DNA of 20,289 nucleotides from a virus. Of this stretch, positions 1-6,215 are shown piece after piece (the first letter of the stretch is position 1; every line of letters begins with the position of its first letter). Both the position numbers and the translations under genes were made by a program. The notes under the pieces are model-generated. The model saw only the letters and a list, made by a program, of their open reading frames with translations. It had not been told where the DNA came from and ran no database searches. The stretch lies in the IMG/VR virus record IMGVR_UViG_3300046011_006455, positions 1 through 20,289 of that record; one strand, written 5' to 3'.

Positions 1-1
1 T

Positions 2-793
2 ACTTGGACAGCGGCGAATATCCCGAACCTGTCGGCAGACAAGATCACGGCAGGGACGCTGAATGCCAGCCTGGTCAATGTCACCAATCTGAATGCTGGG
101 AGTATCACGACCGGCACCCTGAACGGTACCAATGTCACCGTCACCAATCTGAATGCGACGAACATTACCACGGGCACCCTGAACGGAGTACTGGTTGGGA
201 GTGGCGTGAGTGGCAGCAATATCACGACCGGAACACTGAACGCCAGCCTGGTCAACGTCACCAATCTAAACGCCAGCAATATCAACACCGGCAACCTATC
301 GGCCACACGGATCTCGGGCGGGACGCTCAATGCCGGCACCATCACAGTCACCAATTTGCGGGCGGACTCCATTACGGTCGGCACACTGACGACAGGTCAA
401 ATATCGGATGGCGCTATATCTTCGATAGTGGCAAATAGCATAACACCAGCAACAATCTATCCAACTTCTGGCGCGTGGGTTTCGCCATCGTTCTCAATTA
501 ACATGAATGCAAACGCTAACAGGGGCAAGGTTCTTGTTACAGTGATGTATAGCGGTGCAGGAGCAGTTGGCATCTATTTGAACGTCAAAATAAGGAGAAG
601 CGATAATTTAGGGTCTAATTTAGCTTTTGCAACTGACATAAACTACGATCTGCCCAATATGGCCGTTCTAAATTTTGTTGATACGTCAGCACCTACTGGA
701 GCATATTATTATGCTGTAGACGTATTCTGGAGATATACAGGATCAAGCCTTGTTAGGACTATTCATTACTCAGCGACGGAATTGAAGCGATGA
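2..793 (+). CDS. Tail-tip/tail-fibre protein, C-terminal end (5' partial)
   Basis: The frame is open from the left edge, so the start lies outside the window; about 263 residues are present. The first ~140 residues are a tandem repeat of about 20 residues built from two 10-residue halves, of the type ITAGTLNASL followed by VNVTNLNAGS, in at least four copies that decay to ITVTNLRADS and ITVGTLTTGQ. This pattern is typical of the C-terminal shaft of phage central tail-tip (J-like) or fibre proteins, where it probably forms beta-structured trimers. The last ~120 residues are non-repetitive and resemble a small beta-rich tip domain, probably for receptor contact (inference). From about 430 the DNA becomes clearly AT-richer, which suggests exchange of the tip. 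It overlaps the next gene by ATGA. Certain as a phage tail protein; the exact subunit is less sure. Confidence 0.8.
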   Translation, partial: TWTAANIPNLSADKITAGTLNASLVNVTNLNAGSITTGTLNGTNVTVTNLNATNITTGTLNGVLVGSGVSGSNITTGTLNASLVNVTNLNASNINTGNLSATRISGGTLNAGTITVTNLRADSITVGTLTTGQISDGAISSIVANSITPATIYPTSGAWVSPSFSINMNANANRGKVLVTVMYSGAGAVGIYLNVKIRRSDNLGSNLAFATDINYDLPNMAVLNFVDTSAPTGAYYYAVDVFWRYTGSSLVRTIHYSATELKR

Positions 794-1194
794 TTGAATT
801 GACTGGGTACAATGACAGCGGGAATATACTGGAGGTAATTTCTGCTTCTGATAGCGGGCTGGCAAATGCCAACAAGAAGGCCGGCGTTAATTACATTACG
901 GGGCGGTTTGACTACCTAAAAACCTACATCCTCAACGGCCAACCCACCGAGCGCCCAGCCGCCCCCGTTACGCTCTCCGGTCTCACCCTCCAAGGCGTCC
1001 CGGCGGGATCGACGCTGACGATTGCTTCGGCTTCGCTCAGCACAAGTAACGGGGAGAGATACGACAACGTAACGGGCGATGTGGAGCTTGAGTTTCCGCT
1101 ACCCGGCACCTACAGCCTGCGGGTGGAGTGCTGGCCGTACAAGGATTGGGAGGGGGAGGTGACGGTACCTGTGCTGAGCGGAGCCGAAGCATGA
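790..1194 (+). CDS. Small tail-associated protein, function unknown
   Basis: 134 aa. Its ATG overlaps the stop of the tail protein (ATGA, 790-793), so translation is probably coupled. No signal peptide, membrane segment or enzyme motif is visible. The second half, with GSTLTI, VELEFPLPGTY and LRVECWPYKDW, reads as beta-strands like a small Ig-like or carbohydrate-binding module; this is a guess from composition. The first ~35 codons continue the AT-rich composition of the upstream tip domain and the rest returns to high GC, so the recombination junction may fall inside this gene. A structural or assembly role at the tail tip is inferred from position only. Confidence 0.7.
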   Translation: MIELTGYNDSGNILEVISASDSGLANANKKAGVNYITGRFDYLKTYILNGQPTERPAAPVTLSGLTLQGVPAGSTLTIASASLSTSNGERYDNVTGDVELEFPLPGTYSLRVECWPYKDWEGEVTVPVLSGAEA

Positions 1195-1457
1195 AGATCC
1201 TCTATCGCAAAAACCTCGACACGCTCAGCGTCGATCCGATTCAAGCCCGCGAAGCCATCCGCAGGGCAGGGTTGTTGGAAGCCGTCGAGAGCTACATCAA
1301 CGCCCCGGGTACTGATCCATTGGTCAAAAGCGCCTGGGAATATGCGCTGACATTCAAGCGTACCTCACCGACGATCTTGGCCGTTGCCGCCGCAATGGGC
1401 TGGAGCGATCAGGAGTTGGATGGACTCTTTATTGCGGCGAGTCAGATTGAGTATTAG
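1191..1457 (+). CDS. Conserved-type small phage protein, 88 aa, function unknown
   Basis: The ATG at 1191 overlaps the stop of the preceding gene (ATGA), which is why it is preferred over an upstream in-frame start at 1128. The protein starts MKILYRKNLDTL, is soluble and mostly helical, and contains SAWEYALTFKRTSP and a C-terminal helix-rich segment. Small proteins of this style often end the tail operon in siphophages; I do not know a function. Its TAG overlaps the TAA of the convergent integrase gene inside the four bases TTAG (1454-1457), leaving no room for a terminator between the two operons. Confidence 0.65.
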   Translation: MKILYRKNLDTLSVDPIQAREAIRRAGLLEAVESYINAPGTDPLVKSAWEYALTFKRTSPTILAVAAAMGWSDQELDGLFIAASQIEY

Positions 1458-2440
1458 CGGTTGAGAATATCCGCGATGCTTGATGCCGTCGGGTTGTAAT
1501 ACGTCATCGCCATCTTGGGATTGGTCCAGCCGAAGGTTTTACACAAATCCAGAACGTCTAGTTTTCTGGATAACATCGTTGCCGCTGTGTGGCGCGTATC
1601 GTGAAAGGTGAAACCGGATAACCCGGCACGGTCACGGTACTTCCGAAAGTTGGCATCCAGTGTCTGGCTTGTCAGTCCAAACACACTCTCCGTTTCGTAT
1701 CTCCGCATTTTGGCAATCAGCCGCAGGGCCTTGCGCGTTAGCGGGACATTGCGCTTCTTGGTCTTGGTGACGGGCAAGAAACAGTAATCATCAAAGACGC
1801 GATCCCACGTCAATCCAGCCAATTCGCCTGCCCGCATCCCGGTTCGCATGGCCAAAAGAAAGCAAACGGCGACCGACTGAGCGACAGTACGCACAGGCTT
1901 TGTGGGACTGTAATGCATCGTCCGCAGCATGACCCGGACTTGCCCTGGACTGATGACAACCTCACGGTGGTCTGGCATTTTTGGCTTGCGGATGTTCTTG
2001 ATAGGATTGCTGTCGATCCAGCGCCATTCGATCCTGGCGCATTCAATGACCGCTGATATGAAACTGATCTCGCGCAGTACCGTTCCAGCCTGGACCTCAC
2101 GCACCCGCGCATCACGCCAATCGGCCAGATGTGTAGTGTCCAGATTACGCAGGATTACACTGGCAGGAAAATGCGGATCTCGCCGCATGGCTTCTGCGCG
2201 GATGATTTCCCACCGCTGGCCGCGCTTGGTCGGTGAGACTTCCTTAATGTAGCGGGCGAGGGCATCCCCGAGTGTGTGCTTTTCCGATAAAGGCTTGCCC
2301 GCGTCCTCTCGAATCTCAACTTCACGCTGCGCAGCCCATATTGAGGCTTCGCGCTTGGTTGCAAACTGCCTGGATTCACGGGTGCCGTTGACGTAGAGGA
2401 AGGCCCGGTAGCCTTTCGCCGTCTTCTGGATTGAAGCCAT
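1454..2440 (-). CDS. int: Tyrosine-family phage integrase
   Basis: 328 aa from the ATG at 2440; the frame stays open upstream to 2578, but those residues are unlike an integrase and lie across the predicted promoter. The N-terminus (MASIQKTAKGYRAFLYVNGT, residues 1-20) is the usual three-stranded arm-binding domain. The catalytic domain shows R203 in TGMRAGE, a lysine near 228 in TKTKKR, H280 and R283 in FHDTRH, W305 in FGWTNP (taking the place of the second His) and the nucleophile Tyr, most likely Y314 in AMTYYN. It catalyses site-specific integration and, with an excisionase, excision. No clear Shine-Dalgarno sequence precedes the ATG. It would be read at the end of the leftward early transcript and also from its own promoter near 2.5 kb. 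Confidence 0.95.
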   Translation of the reverse strand: MASIQKTAKGYRAFLYVNGTRESRQFATKREASIWAAQREVEIREDAGKPLSEKHTLGDALARYIKEVSPTKRGQRWEIIRAEAMRRDPHFPASVILRNLDTTHLADWRDARVREVQAGTVLREISFISAVIECARIEWRWIDSNPIKNIRKPKMPDHREVVISPGQVRVMLRTMHYSPTKPVRTVAQSVAVCFLLAMRTGMRAGELAGLTWDRVFDDYCFLPVTKTKKRNVPLTRKALRLIAKMRRYETESVFGLTSQTLDANFRKYRDRAGLSGFTFHDTRHTAATMLSRKLDVLDLCKTFGWTNPKMAMTYYNPTASSIADILNR

Positions 2441-2459
2441 GTGTAATTCTGCGTGTAAT

Positions 2460-2484
2460 TTTTGCGTAGATGGACTACGCAAAA
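2460..2484. promoter_or_regulatory. Perfect 10-bp inverted repeat upstream of int
   Basis: TTTTGCGTAG and CTACGCAAAA flank the 5-base spacer atgga, ending 19 bp before the int start codon. It covers the expected transcription start of the int promoter, so it could be an operator. The geometry (10-bp arms, short spacer) also resembles a core-type site for a tyrosine recombinase. The two readings cannot be separated here. Confidence 0.5.
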
Positions 2485-2512
2485 GTACACATGAGACGGG
2501 AATCTGCGTCAA
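2484..2512 (-). promoter_or_regulatory. Predicted int promoter
   Basis: On the minus strand, TTGACG (2512-2507) is followed after 17 bp by TGTACT (2489-2484): five of six matches at -35 and four of six at -10. The start would fall near 2477, inside the inverted repeat. Confidence 0.5.
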
Positions 2513-2578
2513 CCGCGATTTGGTAAGCGGTTGTTTTTCCTGTGTTTTCTCAGTGATTGAGAAACAAAAGGCAAGCAA

Positions 2579-2601
2579 ATGGTGCCGGAGGTCGGCACCA
2601 T
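2579..2601. repeat. Perfect 9-bp inverted repeat between xis and int (terminator or attP-type element)
   Basis: ATGGTGCCG and CGGCACCAT flank the spacer gaggt. On the minus strand the hairpin is followed by TTTG, a weak terminator signature. The minus-strand 3' half, CCGACCTCCGGCACCA, also reads like the end of a tRNA (T-arm, acceptor strand, CCA), a usual target of tyrosine integrases, which makes it a candidate attP core. The surrounding ~235 bp has no gene. Confidence 0.4.
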
Positions 2602-2675
2602 AAAACTCAATAGCGGCGGGCCTTGCGTGTAATTTGTGTGTAGCGTGTGCGTAGTGATTTTGGCAACGAACCGGC

Positions 2676-2897
2676 CTAACGCTTCTGAAGCGCGATAAGA
2701 CGGTCTACTTCGCAGGTCGGGATCATGCCGCACGGGTTCACGTTTACCCATCCATTACGCATACGATTACTCAGCGTCTTTCGGCTGATGCCTAACATCT
2801 CTGCTGCCTGGCCAATGTTGACGTGTGACGGCCTCGGGTGCGACTCGGCATAAAGCTGCACGGCCTTGGTTGCGACTTCCAGAACTTCAGCGTTCAC
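2676..2897 (-). CDS. Excisionase-like helix-turn-helix protein
   Basis: 73 aa. The start is taken as the GTG at 2897 because AGGAGG lies directly upstream at correct spacing; an in-frame ATG at 2930 has no such signal. Residues ~26-50 form a helix-turn-helix: VNIGQAAEMLGISRKTLSNR followed by a basic, turn-rich segment, as in MerR/AlpA/Xis-type small DNA-binding proteins. The frame ends with a helix, CEVDRLIALQKR. Its place just upstream of int, in the same direction, argues for an excisionase or directionality factor. It could instead be a small transcriptional regulator of int. Confidence 0.65.
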   Translation of the reverse strand: MNAEVLEVATKAVQLYAESHPRPSHVNIGQAAEMLGISRKTLSNRMRNGWVNVNPCGMIPTCEVDRLIALQKR

Positions 2898-3081
2898 CGT
2901 TCTCCTCCTGTATATACAAATCAATTCCATCCCGGCAAATCATGTTGGTGATCGGCGTTCGTTCCCCACCGGCATTCCTCTGCACATACCGGGCGCATGA
3001 TTGGCGGCGGTCGCAGATTCGGTAGATTCCCGACTCTTCCAGTGAGCCAAGGCAGCGGGACACGTCATTCAGCAGGCGCAT
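2887..3081 (-). CDS. Small Cys-containing phage protein
   Basis: 64 aa, starting MRLLNDVSRCLG. Four cysteines (SRC, RIC, QSC, MIC), of which the middle pair is CDRRQSC. Small phage proteins beginning with a similar MRL-N-V-RC segment are common in lambdoid early operons; no function is known to me. It overlaps the upstream 49-aa gene by 17 bp and the excisionase-like gene by 11 bp, as expected for coupled translation. Metal binding is possible but not shown. Confidence 0.55.
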   Translation of the reverse strand: MRLLNDVSRCLGSLEESGIYRICDRRQSCARYVQRNAGGERTPITNMICRDGIDLYIQEENGER

Positions 3082-3214
3082 TGTCCCAGGCCTCTATCGT
3101 TTGCTGAGTCCGCCGCAGTTCCAGCAGCACTTCACTGGGCATTGCGTTATCGACCGCTTGGTTCATCACGCGGATTTTCTCGATCAGGTATTCCAACTTT
3201 TCTTCAGTGGTCAT
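3065..3214 (-). CDS. Very small phage protein, 49 aa
   Basis: Runs from an ATG at 3214, which overlaps the stop of the upstream gene as ATGA, to a TGA at 3067-3065. The product, MTTEEKLEYLIEKIRVMNQA and on to DNAPAE, is an acidic, helical, coiled-coil-like peptide without cysteines or membrane segments. The tight overlaps on both sides are the main support that it is real. Function unknown. Confidence 0.6.
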   Translation of the reverse strand: MTTEEKLEYLIEKIRVMNQAVDNAMPSEVLLELRRTQQTIEAWDNAPAE

Positions 3215-3456
3215 TTATTTCCACTCCCATCAAAGTAGCAGTTCACTTGCGCATGAATAAGTCTCCTTATTTCTTCGGCGGAATCCCACCATGCTGTACC
3301 TGCAAAATTACCCTCCGCTCTTACTTTTATCACCAGAGCATTGATTCGATTCCGCTCCGCTTCTTGCGCGGCTTGCCACGCGGCCATCAAACCATCCCGC
3401 AAATTGCCCTTTAATATGGCGCGGAGATTCTCGTCATACCAATCATCAAACGTCAT
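3211..3456 (-). CDS. Small phage protein, 81 aa, paralogue of its upstream neighbour
   Basis: The start MTFDDWYDENLR at 3456 is preferred over the upstream in-frame ATG at 3477 because GGGAGGAG sits just before it. It contains the segment AAWQAAQEAERNRINAL, closely similar in layout to MVWRVAQEAEREKLDDEL in the next upstream gene, which also begins MTF followed by two acidic residues. Soluble and helical with a Trp-rich middle (TAWWDSAEEIRRL). Proteins with the W-AAQ-AER signature are common small early phage products; no function is known. Confidence 0.6.
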   Translation of the reverse strand: MTFDDWYDENLRAILKGNLRDGLMAAWQAAQEAERNRINALVIKVRAEGNFAGTAWWDSAEEIRRLIHAQVNCYFDGSGNK

Positions 3457-3640
3457 CTTTACTCCTCCCATAATCATTCTTAGCCGCCTGATACCCCATC
3501 ATGAAAGCCGCAGTGAGTTCATCGTCTAGCTTCTCCCGCTCCGCTTCTTGTGCGACTCGCCACACCATTTCTACAAGCTCACGCTCGTCTTCACTCCAGC
3601 ATAGTGACTGAGTTGACTCAATAAATTCTTCAAACGTCAT
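3446..3640 (-). CDS. Small phage protein, 64 aa, W-AQEAER type
   Basis: Start ATG at 3640 with a strong GGAGG. It begins MTFEEFIESTQ and carries MVWRVAQEAEREKLDDEL and then AFMMGYQAAKNDYG. It looks like a diverged duplicate of the following gene: same opening, same central helix, different tail. It overlaps both neighbours by 11 bp. No catalytic motif; possibly a small adaptor or inhibitor, as many such early proteins are, but this is only a guess. Confidence 0.6.
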   Translation of the reverse strand: MTFEEFIESTQSLCWSEDERELVEMVWRVAQEAEREKLDDELTAAFMMGYQAAKNDYGRSKDDV

Positions 3641-3911
3641 TATTCCTCCACAAGGCTCTTACCTTTTCCCATTCCCGCTTGTCGCAGTCATCGCCAAGCG
3701 GCTTCCAATCTGGATTCTGTGCGGCCCGCTCGAACTCATTCTCCAAGTCGCGTTGGATGATGGTTTTCACGTTCTCAGGCCAGTCGCCCCAATTAGCCAA
3801 TATCCAATCAGCGCAGTCGCTGACTATGTAAGTACGTCTCCCAATGCAGTAACGGACCGCTGCGATAATCATTAAGCCGCTGCGCCCGTAGGTTTTGTCA
3901 AAATCCATCAT
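3630..3911 (-). CDS. Conserved-type phage protein, 93 aa
   Basis: Start chosen at the double ATG 3911/3908, behind the G-rich GGGGGTGG; an in-frame ATG at 3941 lies deeper inside the upstream gene. The product begins MMDFDKTYGRSGLM, then RYCIGRRTYIVSDCADWI and NWGDWPENVKTIIQRDLENE, a layout I recognise from uncharacterised proteins in many proteobacterial phages. Soluble, Trp-rich, with three cysteines (positions not arranged as a zinc site). Function unknown. It overlaps the upstream gene by 14 bp. Confidence 0.6.
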   Translation of the reverse strand: MMDFDKTYGRSGLMIIAAVRYCIGRRTYIVSDCADWILANWGDWPENVKTIIQRDLENEFERAAQNPDWKPLGDDCDKREWEKVRALWRNNDV

Positions 3912-4140
3912 CCACCCCCGTTGCTTTCTTGATTGCGGCACGGGCTTTGTCTCTAAGCGATTTTGCCCCGTACTCTAAACTTTGCTCCCTTGGCTCACGC
4001 GCAATGCTTTGCAACGCCTCAAGCAGCCCATCAACAATATCGGCACGTATGTAGGGATTGTCTACCTTAATTGGCTCATCTAAAGCCTCAGTATCAATCA
4101 AAAAATCACTAACCCAAATCTTCTTCGGTGCTTCGTTCAT
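3898..4140 (-). CDS. Small phage protein, 80 aa
   Basis: Start ATG at 4140 with AAGGAG at good distance. It begins MNEAPKKIWVSDFLIDTEAL and has PYIRADIVDGLLEALQSIAR, a pattern seen in uncharacterised phage proteins with a beta N-terminus and an ADLV-type helix. It is the first gene after the 0.7-kb noncoding stretch, so it may have its own promoter or depend on readthrough of the leftward transcript. Function unknown. Confidence 0.6.
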   Translation of the reverse strand: MNEAPKKIWVSDFLIDTEALDEPIKVDNPYIRADIVDGLLEALQSIAREPREQSLEYGAKSLRDKARAAIKKATGVDDGF

Positions 4141-4143
4141 TGC

Positions 4144-4681
4144 TCCTTCTCCGATTCATTTATCAATTCCTCGAAAGTTGATACAAACTGATAAATTAGT
4201 TACTCCATACTTGCACTAATCTTGCGACTTAGTGCTAAATTGAGTGCCGGTCTTTCCCGGCTGTCACCACAGACCCAGTGCACTGGGCTTTGCATACCAT
4301 GTCTCTAGCAGGTGGTTCGCTTGTTCATCTCCGCATGGTCGAGGGCAAGATTGTCGTGCTAACTACTCCGCTTGCATCCATCCTCTCTTTCGAGGGTTAG
4401 CTTGGAAAAGATCGGTCAAAATTAGGTGCTGCCCACGATTACCAGTCGCTGCAGCGTGGTGTTTTCAGGATCAGTGTCGTGTCGGGTACGGATACCCGTC
4501 TGGTGCGACTTAATCCTTCGGGCCATGCAACCCGGCAGCGTCCTTCAAATCTGGTCTGCGTCAGATTCCCGTCGGCCTTCGTGGCGGGCACCGTGTGGCT
4601 GTTTGTTTTTTGGTTGCCACTCTCCATATCCGGTGTACGCTATCCGGCGCGGCCAGCTGCCCGCTGGCGAGGGGTTTGGGT
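4144..4681. ncRNA. Noncoding, hairpin-rich stretch; candidate structured RNA
   Basis: No convincing gene in either strand: short open frames here are Cys/Arg/Pro-rich, lack ribosome sites and match no family I know. Instead there is a dense series of perfect inverted repeats: GCACTAA/TTAGTGC (4213-4219 and 4229-4235), GCCGG/CCGGC (4246-4261), the palindrome CCCAGTGCACTGGG (4275-4288), CGGGTA-cgga-TACCCG (4483-4498) and GCCAGC-tgccc-GCTGGC (4652-4668). This is compatible with a large structured RNA or a highly structured leader of the 4140-2676 gene group. Strand is not determined. It matches no RNA class I can name (not tmRNA, RNase P or 6S). Confidence 0.35.
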
Positions 4682-4871
4682 GACTCCCGGGTGAAATTTA
4701 GAACAACTGCTCCACCTAAATAGATAAGTTAGTGCCGGGAGTCATAAAGGGGTGGGGCGGTTTTTTTGCTGAGTGACCTCGTTAATGAAGTCCCGCCCCA
4801 TAAAGGGTGGGCAGCGGTCGTTTTATTGAACCGTTAAAAATAGGTTCCCGCCGCCCATAACTCATTGGCTG
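4682..4871. repeat. Three tandem nested hairpins linked by CATAAAGGG spacers
   Basis: Unit 1: GACTCCCGG (4682-4690) with CCGGGAGTC (4734-4742), enclosing an inner ATTTAG/CTAAAT stem. Unit 2: TGGGGCGG (4752-4759) with CCGCCCCA (4793-4800), enclosing GACCTC/GAAGTC pairing with one wobble. Unit 3: TGGGCAGCGG with CCGCCGCCCA (about 4807-4857, one mismatch), enclosing GAACC/GGTTC. The units are joined by near-identical linkers, CATAAAGGGG and CATAAAGGG. They lie just after the stop of the small Cys4 gene on the minus strand. Transcript-end processing, termination or part of a larger RNA are all possible. Confidence 0.45.
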
Positions 4872-5116
4872 AAGCTCTTCGGTAGCGCAGCCTTGCGCTT
4901 CATGAACGCCGCGTGGCGCTCTTTCACCCGGCAGCCGCAGGATTTGCTGCTGCCACGGCGCAATGCAATGATTGCAACCCAGCGTTTTGTTCCGCACTCG
5001 CAGACGCACAAGGTCTGACGAATCCGGGTCGTGGCGCTGGTGTGGCGTTCGCCGCCGATGACCTGCCAGCGTCCGTAGCGGGTGCCGGGATCTGGGATGG
5101 GGTGGATGATGCTCAT
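4862..5116 (-). CDS. Small Cys4 (zinc-binding type) phage protein
   Basis: 84 aa from the ATG at 5116, preceded by CAGGAAAAC; an in-frame ATG at 5161 lies in the pentamer array and is rejected. The layout is GTRYGRWQVIGGE (11-23), then LCVCECGTKRW and SSKSCGCRVKERHAAF. The C-x-C-x2-C...S-C-G-C pattern matches a family of small proteins common in phages, with a beta-ribbon that probably binds zinc and DNA and is often fused to or next to HNH/AP2-type proteins. A basic tail follows (MKRKAALPKS). It is the last gene of the recombination block before the structured noncoding stretch. Role unknown; DNA binding is likely. Confidence 0.75.
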   Translation of the reverse strand: MSIIHPIPDPGTRYGRWQVIGGERHTSATTRIRQTLCVCECGTKRWVAIIALRRGSSKSCGCRVKERHAAFMKRKAALPKSFSQ

Positions 5117-5135
5117 GTTTTCCTGTTTCCGTGAT

Positions 5136-5291
5136 TTGCCTGCCTTGCCAATCCGCGCCACGCCTCGCCAGGCCGCGCCTGTCCTGCCTTTCCTCTCCTC
5201 TCCTCGCCACGCCGATCCATGCCGCGCCAGTCCTGCCTTGCCTATCCCGTCCTCGCCCGTCCTCGCCGCGCCATGCCGCGCCTTGCCTGCC
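5136..5291. repeat. Pentamer array A (NNKCC on plus strand)
   Basis: About 30 tandem degenerate pentamers such as GCGCC, ACGCC, TCGCC, TCTCC, ATGCC with an occasional 4-base TGCC. CC recurs every 5 bases, so the transcribed (minus-sense) RNA carries GG every 5 bases. It starts right beyond the stop codon of the 224-aa gene and ends about 20 bp before the next start codon. Frames through it are open only because pentamers lack stops. Confidence 0.85.
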
Positions 5292-5294
5292 TAA

Positions 5295-5969
5295 TTACGC
5301 CGCGATGCCAAAGCTGGCGGCGACTTCGGGGGCTTCGTCATCGGGGACGACGCGGAACGTGCCCCAGCCGCAGCCTGCCGATGATTTGCTGTCGGGCCGA
5401 CCTTCGCAGATGCCGACCTGTAGACCGACACGGGATATGAGGTTAATCACGTCCTGAGCGGTGAATTGGTCAGCGTCGAAGCGCACCTTCAGTTTGCAGG
5501 CCCACTTGGGGTAGATGGGACGGGCGCGCACGTCCACCACGCCGGTGGCATTGCGGGTGTGGCTGGTGTTGGTATGCGAGTCGCCGTAAATGCGGACCAG
5601 CGGGGTAACCATCTCATGGTCGAAGTCGTCCTGGACGATGAAGACCGAGAGTTTGGCCAAGGTCATCTTGAACCCGACCAAGCGGCACGCCGAAATCATC
5701 CCGGCCCTGAAGCCGCTGGCGTTGATGCCTTGCCATTCCTTGGTGCTGTTGTAATACCGGGCCTGATCCGCTTCTTCATCGTAATCACGGGCGCTGCGCT
5801 CCTTCTTGGATTTCGCGCTTTTGCCTTCCGCCATTTTTTGCATTAACTCTGCTTTTTTGCTGAATCGAGCAATCACCAGCGGGGCGGTGCCCTGTATCAG
5901 CACTTCCAGCGTGTTAAACGCCGGGGGCTTGATGACGATGCTTTCGGTTTTGGTTGTTGCGGTTGTCAT
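5295..5969 (-). CDS. Phage recombination-block protein, RAMP/Cas7-like fold suspected
   Basis: 224 aa, start ATG at 5969. I recognise the family as an uncharacterised protein found with phage recombination genes. Three segments recall single-domain RAMP (Cas7/Csm3-like) proteins: an opening strand ending IQGTAPLVI (~25-33), GINASGFRAGMISACRL (~82-98), like the conserved IPGSSLKGALR segment, and a final LISRVGLQVG...SKSSAGCGWGTF (~183-210), like the glycine-rich GG-SRGFGRV loop. A Lys/Glu-rich charged insert (SAKSKKERSARDYDEEAD) lies near 50-67. This would be an RNA- or ssDNA-binding protein acting beside RecT. The gene and family are sure; the fold is inference. Pentamer arrays flank it on both sides. 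Confidence 0.7.
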   Translation of the reverse strand: MTTATTKTESIVIKPPAFNTLEVLIQGTAPLVIARFSKKAELMQKMAEGKSAKSKKERSARDYDEEADQARYYNSTKEWQGINASGFRAGMISACRLVGFKMTLAKLSVFIVQDDFDHEMVTPLVRIYGDSHTNTSHTRNATGVVDVRARPIYPKWACKLKVRFDADQFTAQDVINLISRVGLQVGICEGRPDSKSSAGCGWGTFRVVPDDEAPEVAASFGIAA

Positions 5970-6049
5970 GTATATTTGCCTTTGGTTGTGTTTTTAATGC
6001 CGTGCTGTCACACGGTGTTTGCGCCATCCTTGGCGGGATCGTGTCCTTG

Positions 6050-6215
6050 ATCCGGTCCTGCCTTTCCAATCCTCGCCGCGCCCATCCTCGCCAGGCCCCG
6101 CCTCGCCATGCCTGCCTTGCTTTGCTATGCCCGTCCCTGCCATGCCCGGCCATGCCAAGCCCTGCCTGCCTTGAGGTTGCCTTGCCCCGCCGTGCCGTGC
6201 CGGGCCTAGCCTGCC
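6050..6215. repeat. Pentamer array B
   Basis: About 33 units of the same NNKCC pattern (TCGCC, GCGCC, AGGCC, ATGCC, GTGCC), abutting the stop codon of the 154-aa gene and ending about 80 bp before the start of the 224-aa gene. Same orientation as arrays A and C: pyrimidine-rich plus strand, purine-rich RNA. Confidence 0.85.

Larger units (their letters stand above)
2441..2634. repeat. GTGTAATT short direct repeats beside int (candidate arm-type sites)
   Basis: GTGTAATT occurs at 2441-2448, 2453-2460 and 2627-2634, followed at 2637-2654 by related GTGTGTAG and GTGCGTAG words. Short direct repeats beside an integrase gene are typical of arm-type binding sites for Int or binding sites for Xis. 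The repeats are seen; the role is inferred. Confidence 0.4.

Noticed and set aside
1454-2578. Longer integrase starting at 2578
   Set aside because: The extra 46 residues are not integrase-like and the DNA holds the predicted promoter and inverted repeat.
2579-2601. A tRNA gene
   Set aside because: Only a 3'-end-like fragment is seen; no D-arm, anticodon stem or full acceptor pairing upstream.
4244-4694. Overlapping short plus-strand open frames in the noncoding region
   Set aside because: No ribosome sites, biased Cys/Arg/Pro composition, no recognisable family; they cross perfect inverted repeats.
5136-5291. Rho-utilisation site
   Set aside because: Rut sites are C-rich and G-poor in RNA; the leftward transcript here is G-rich.
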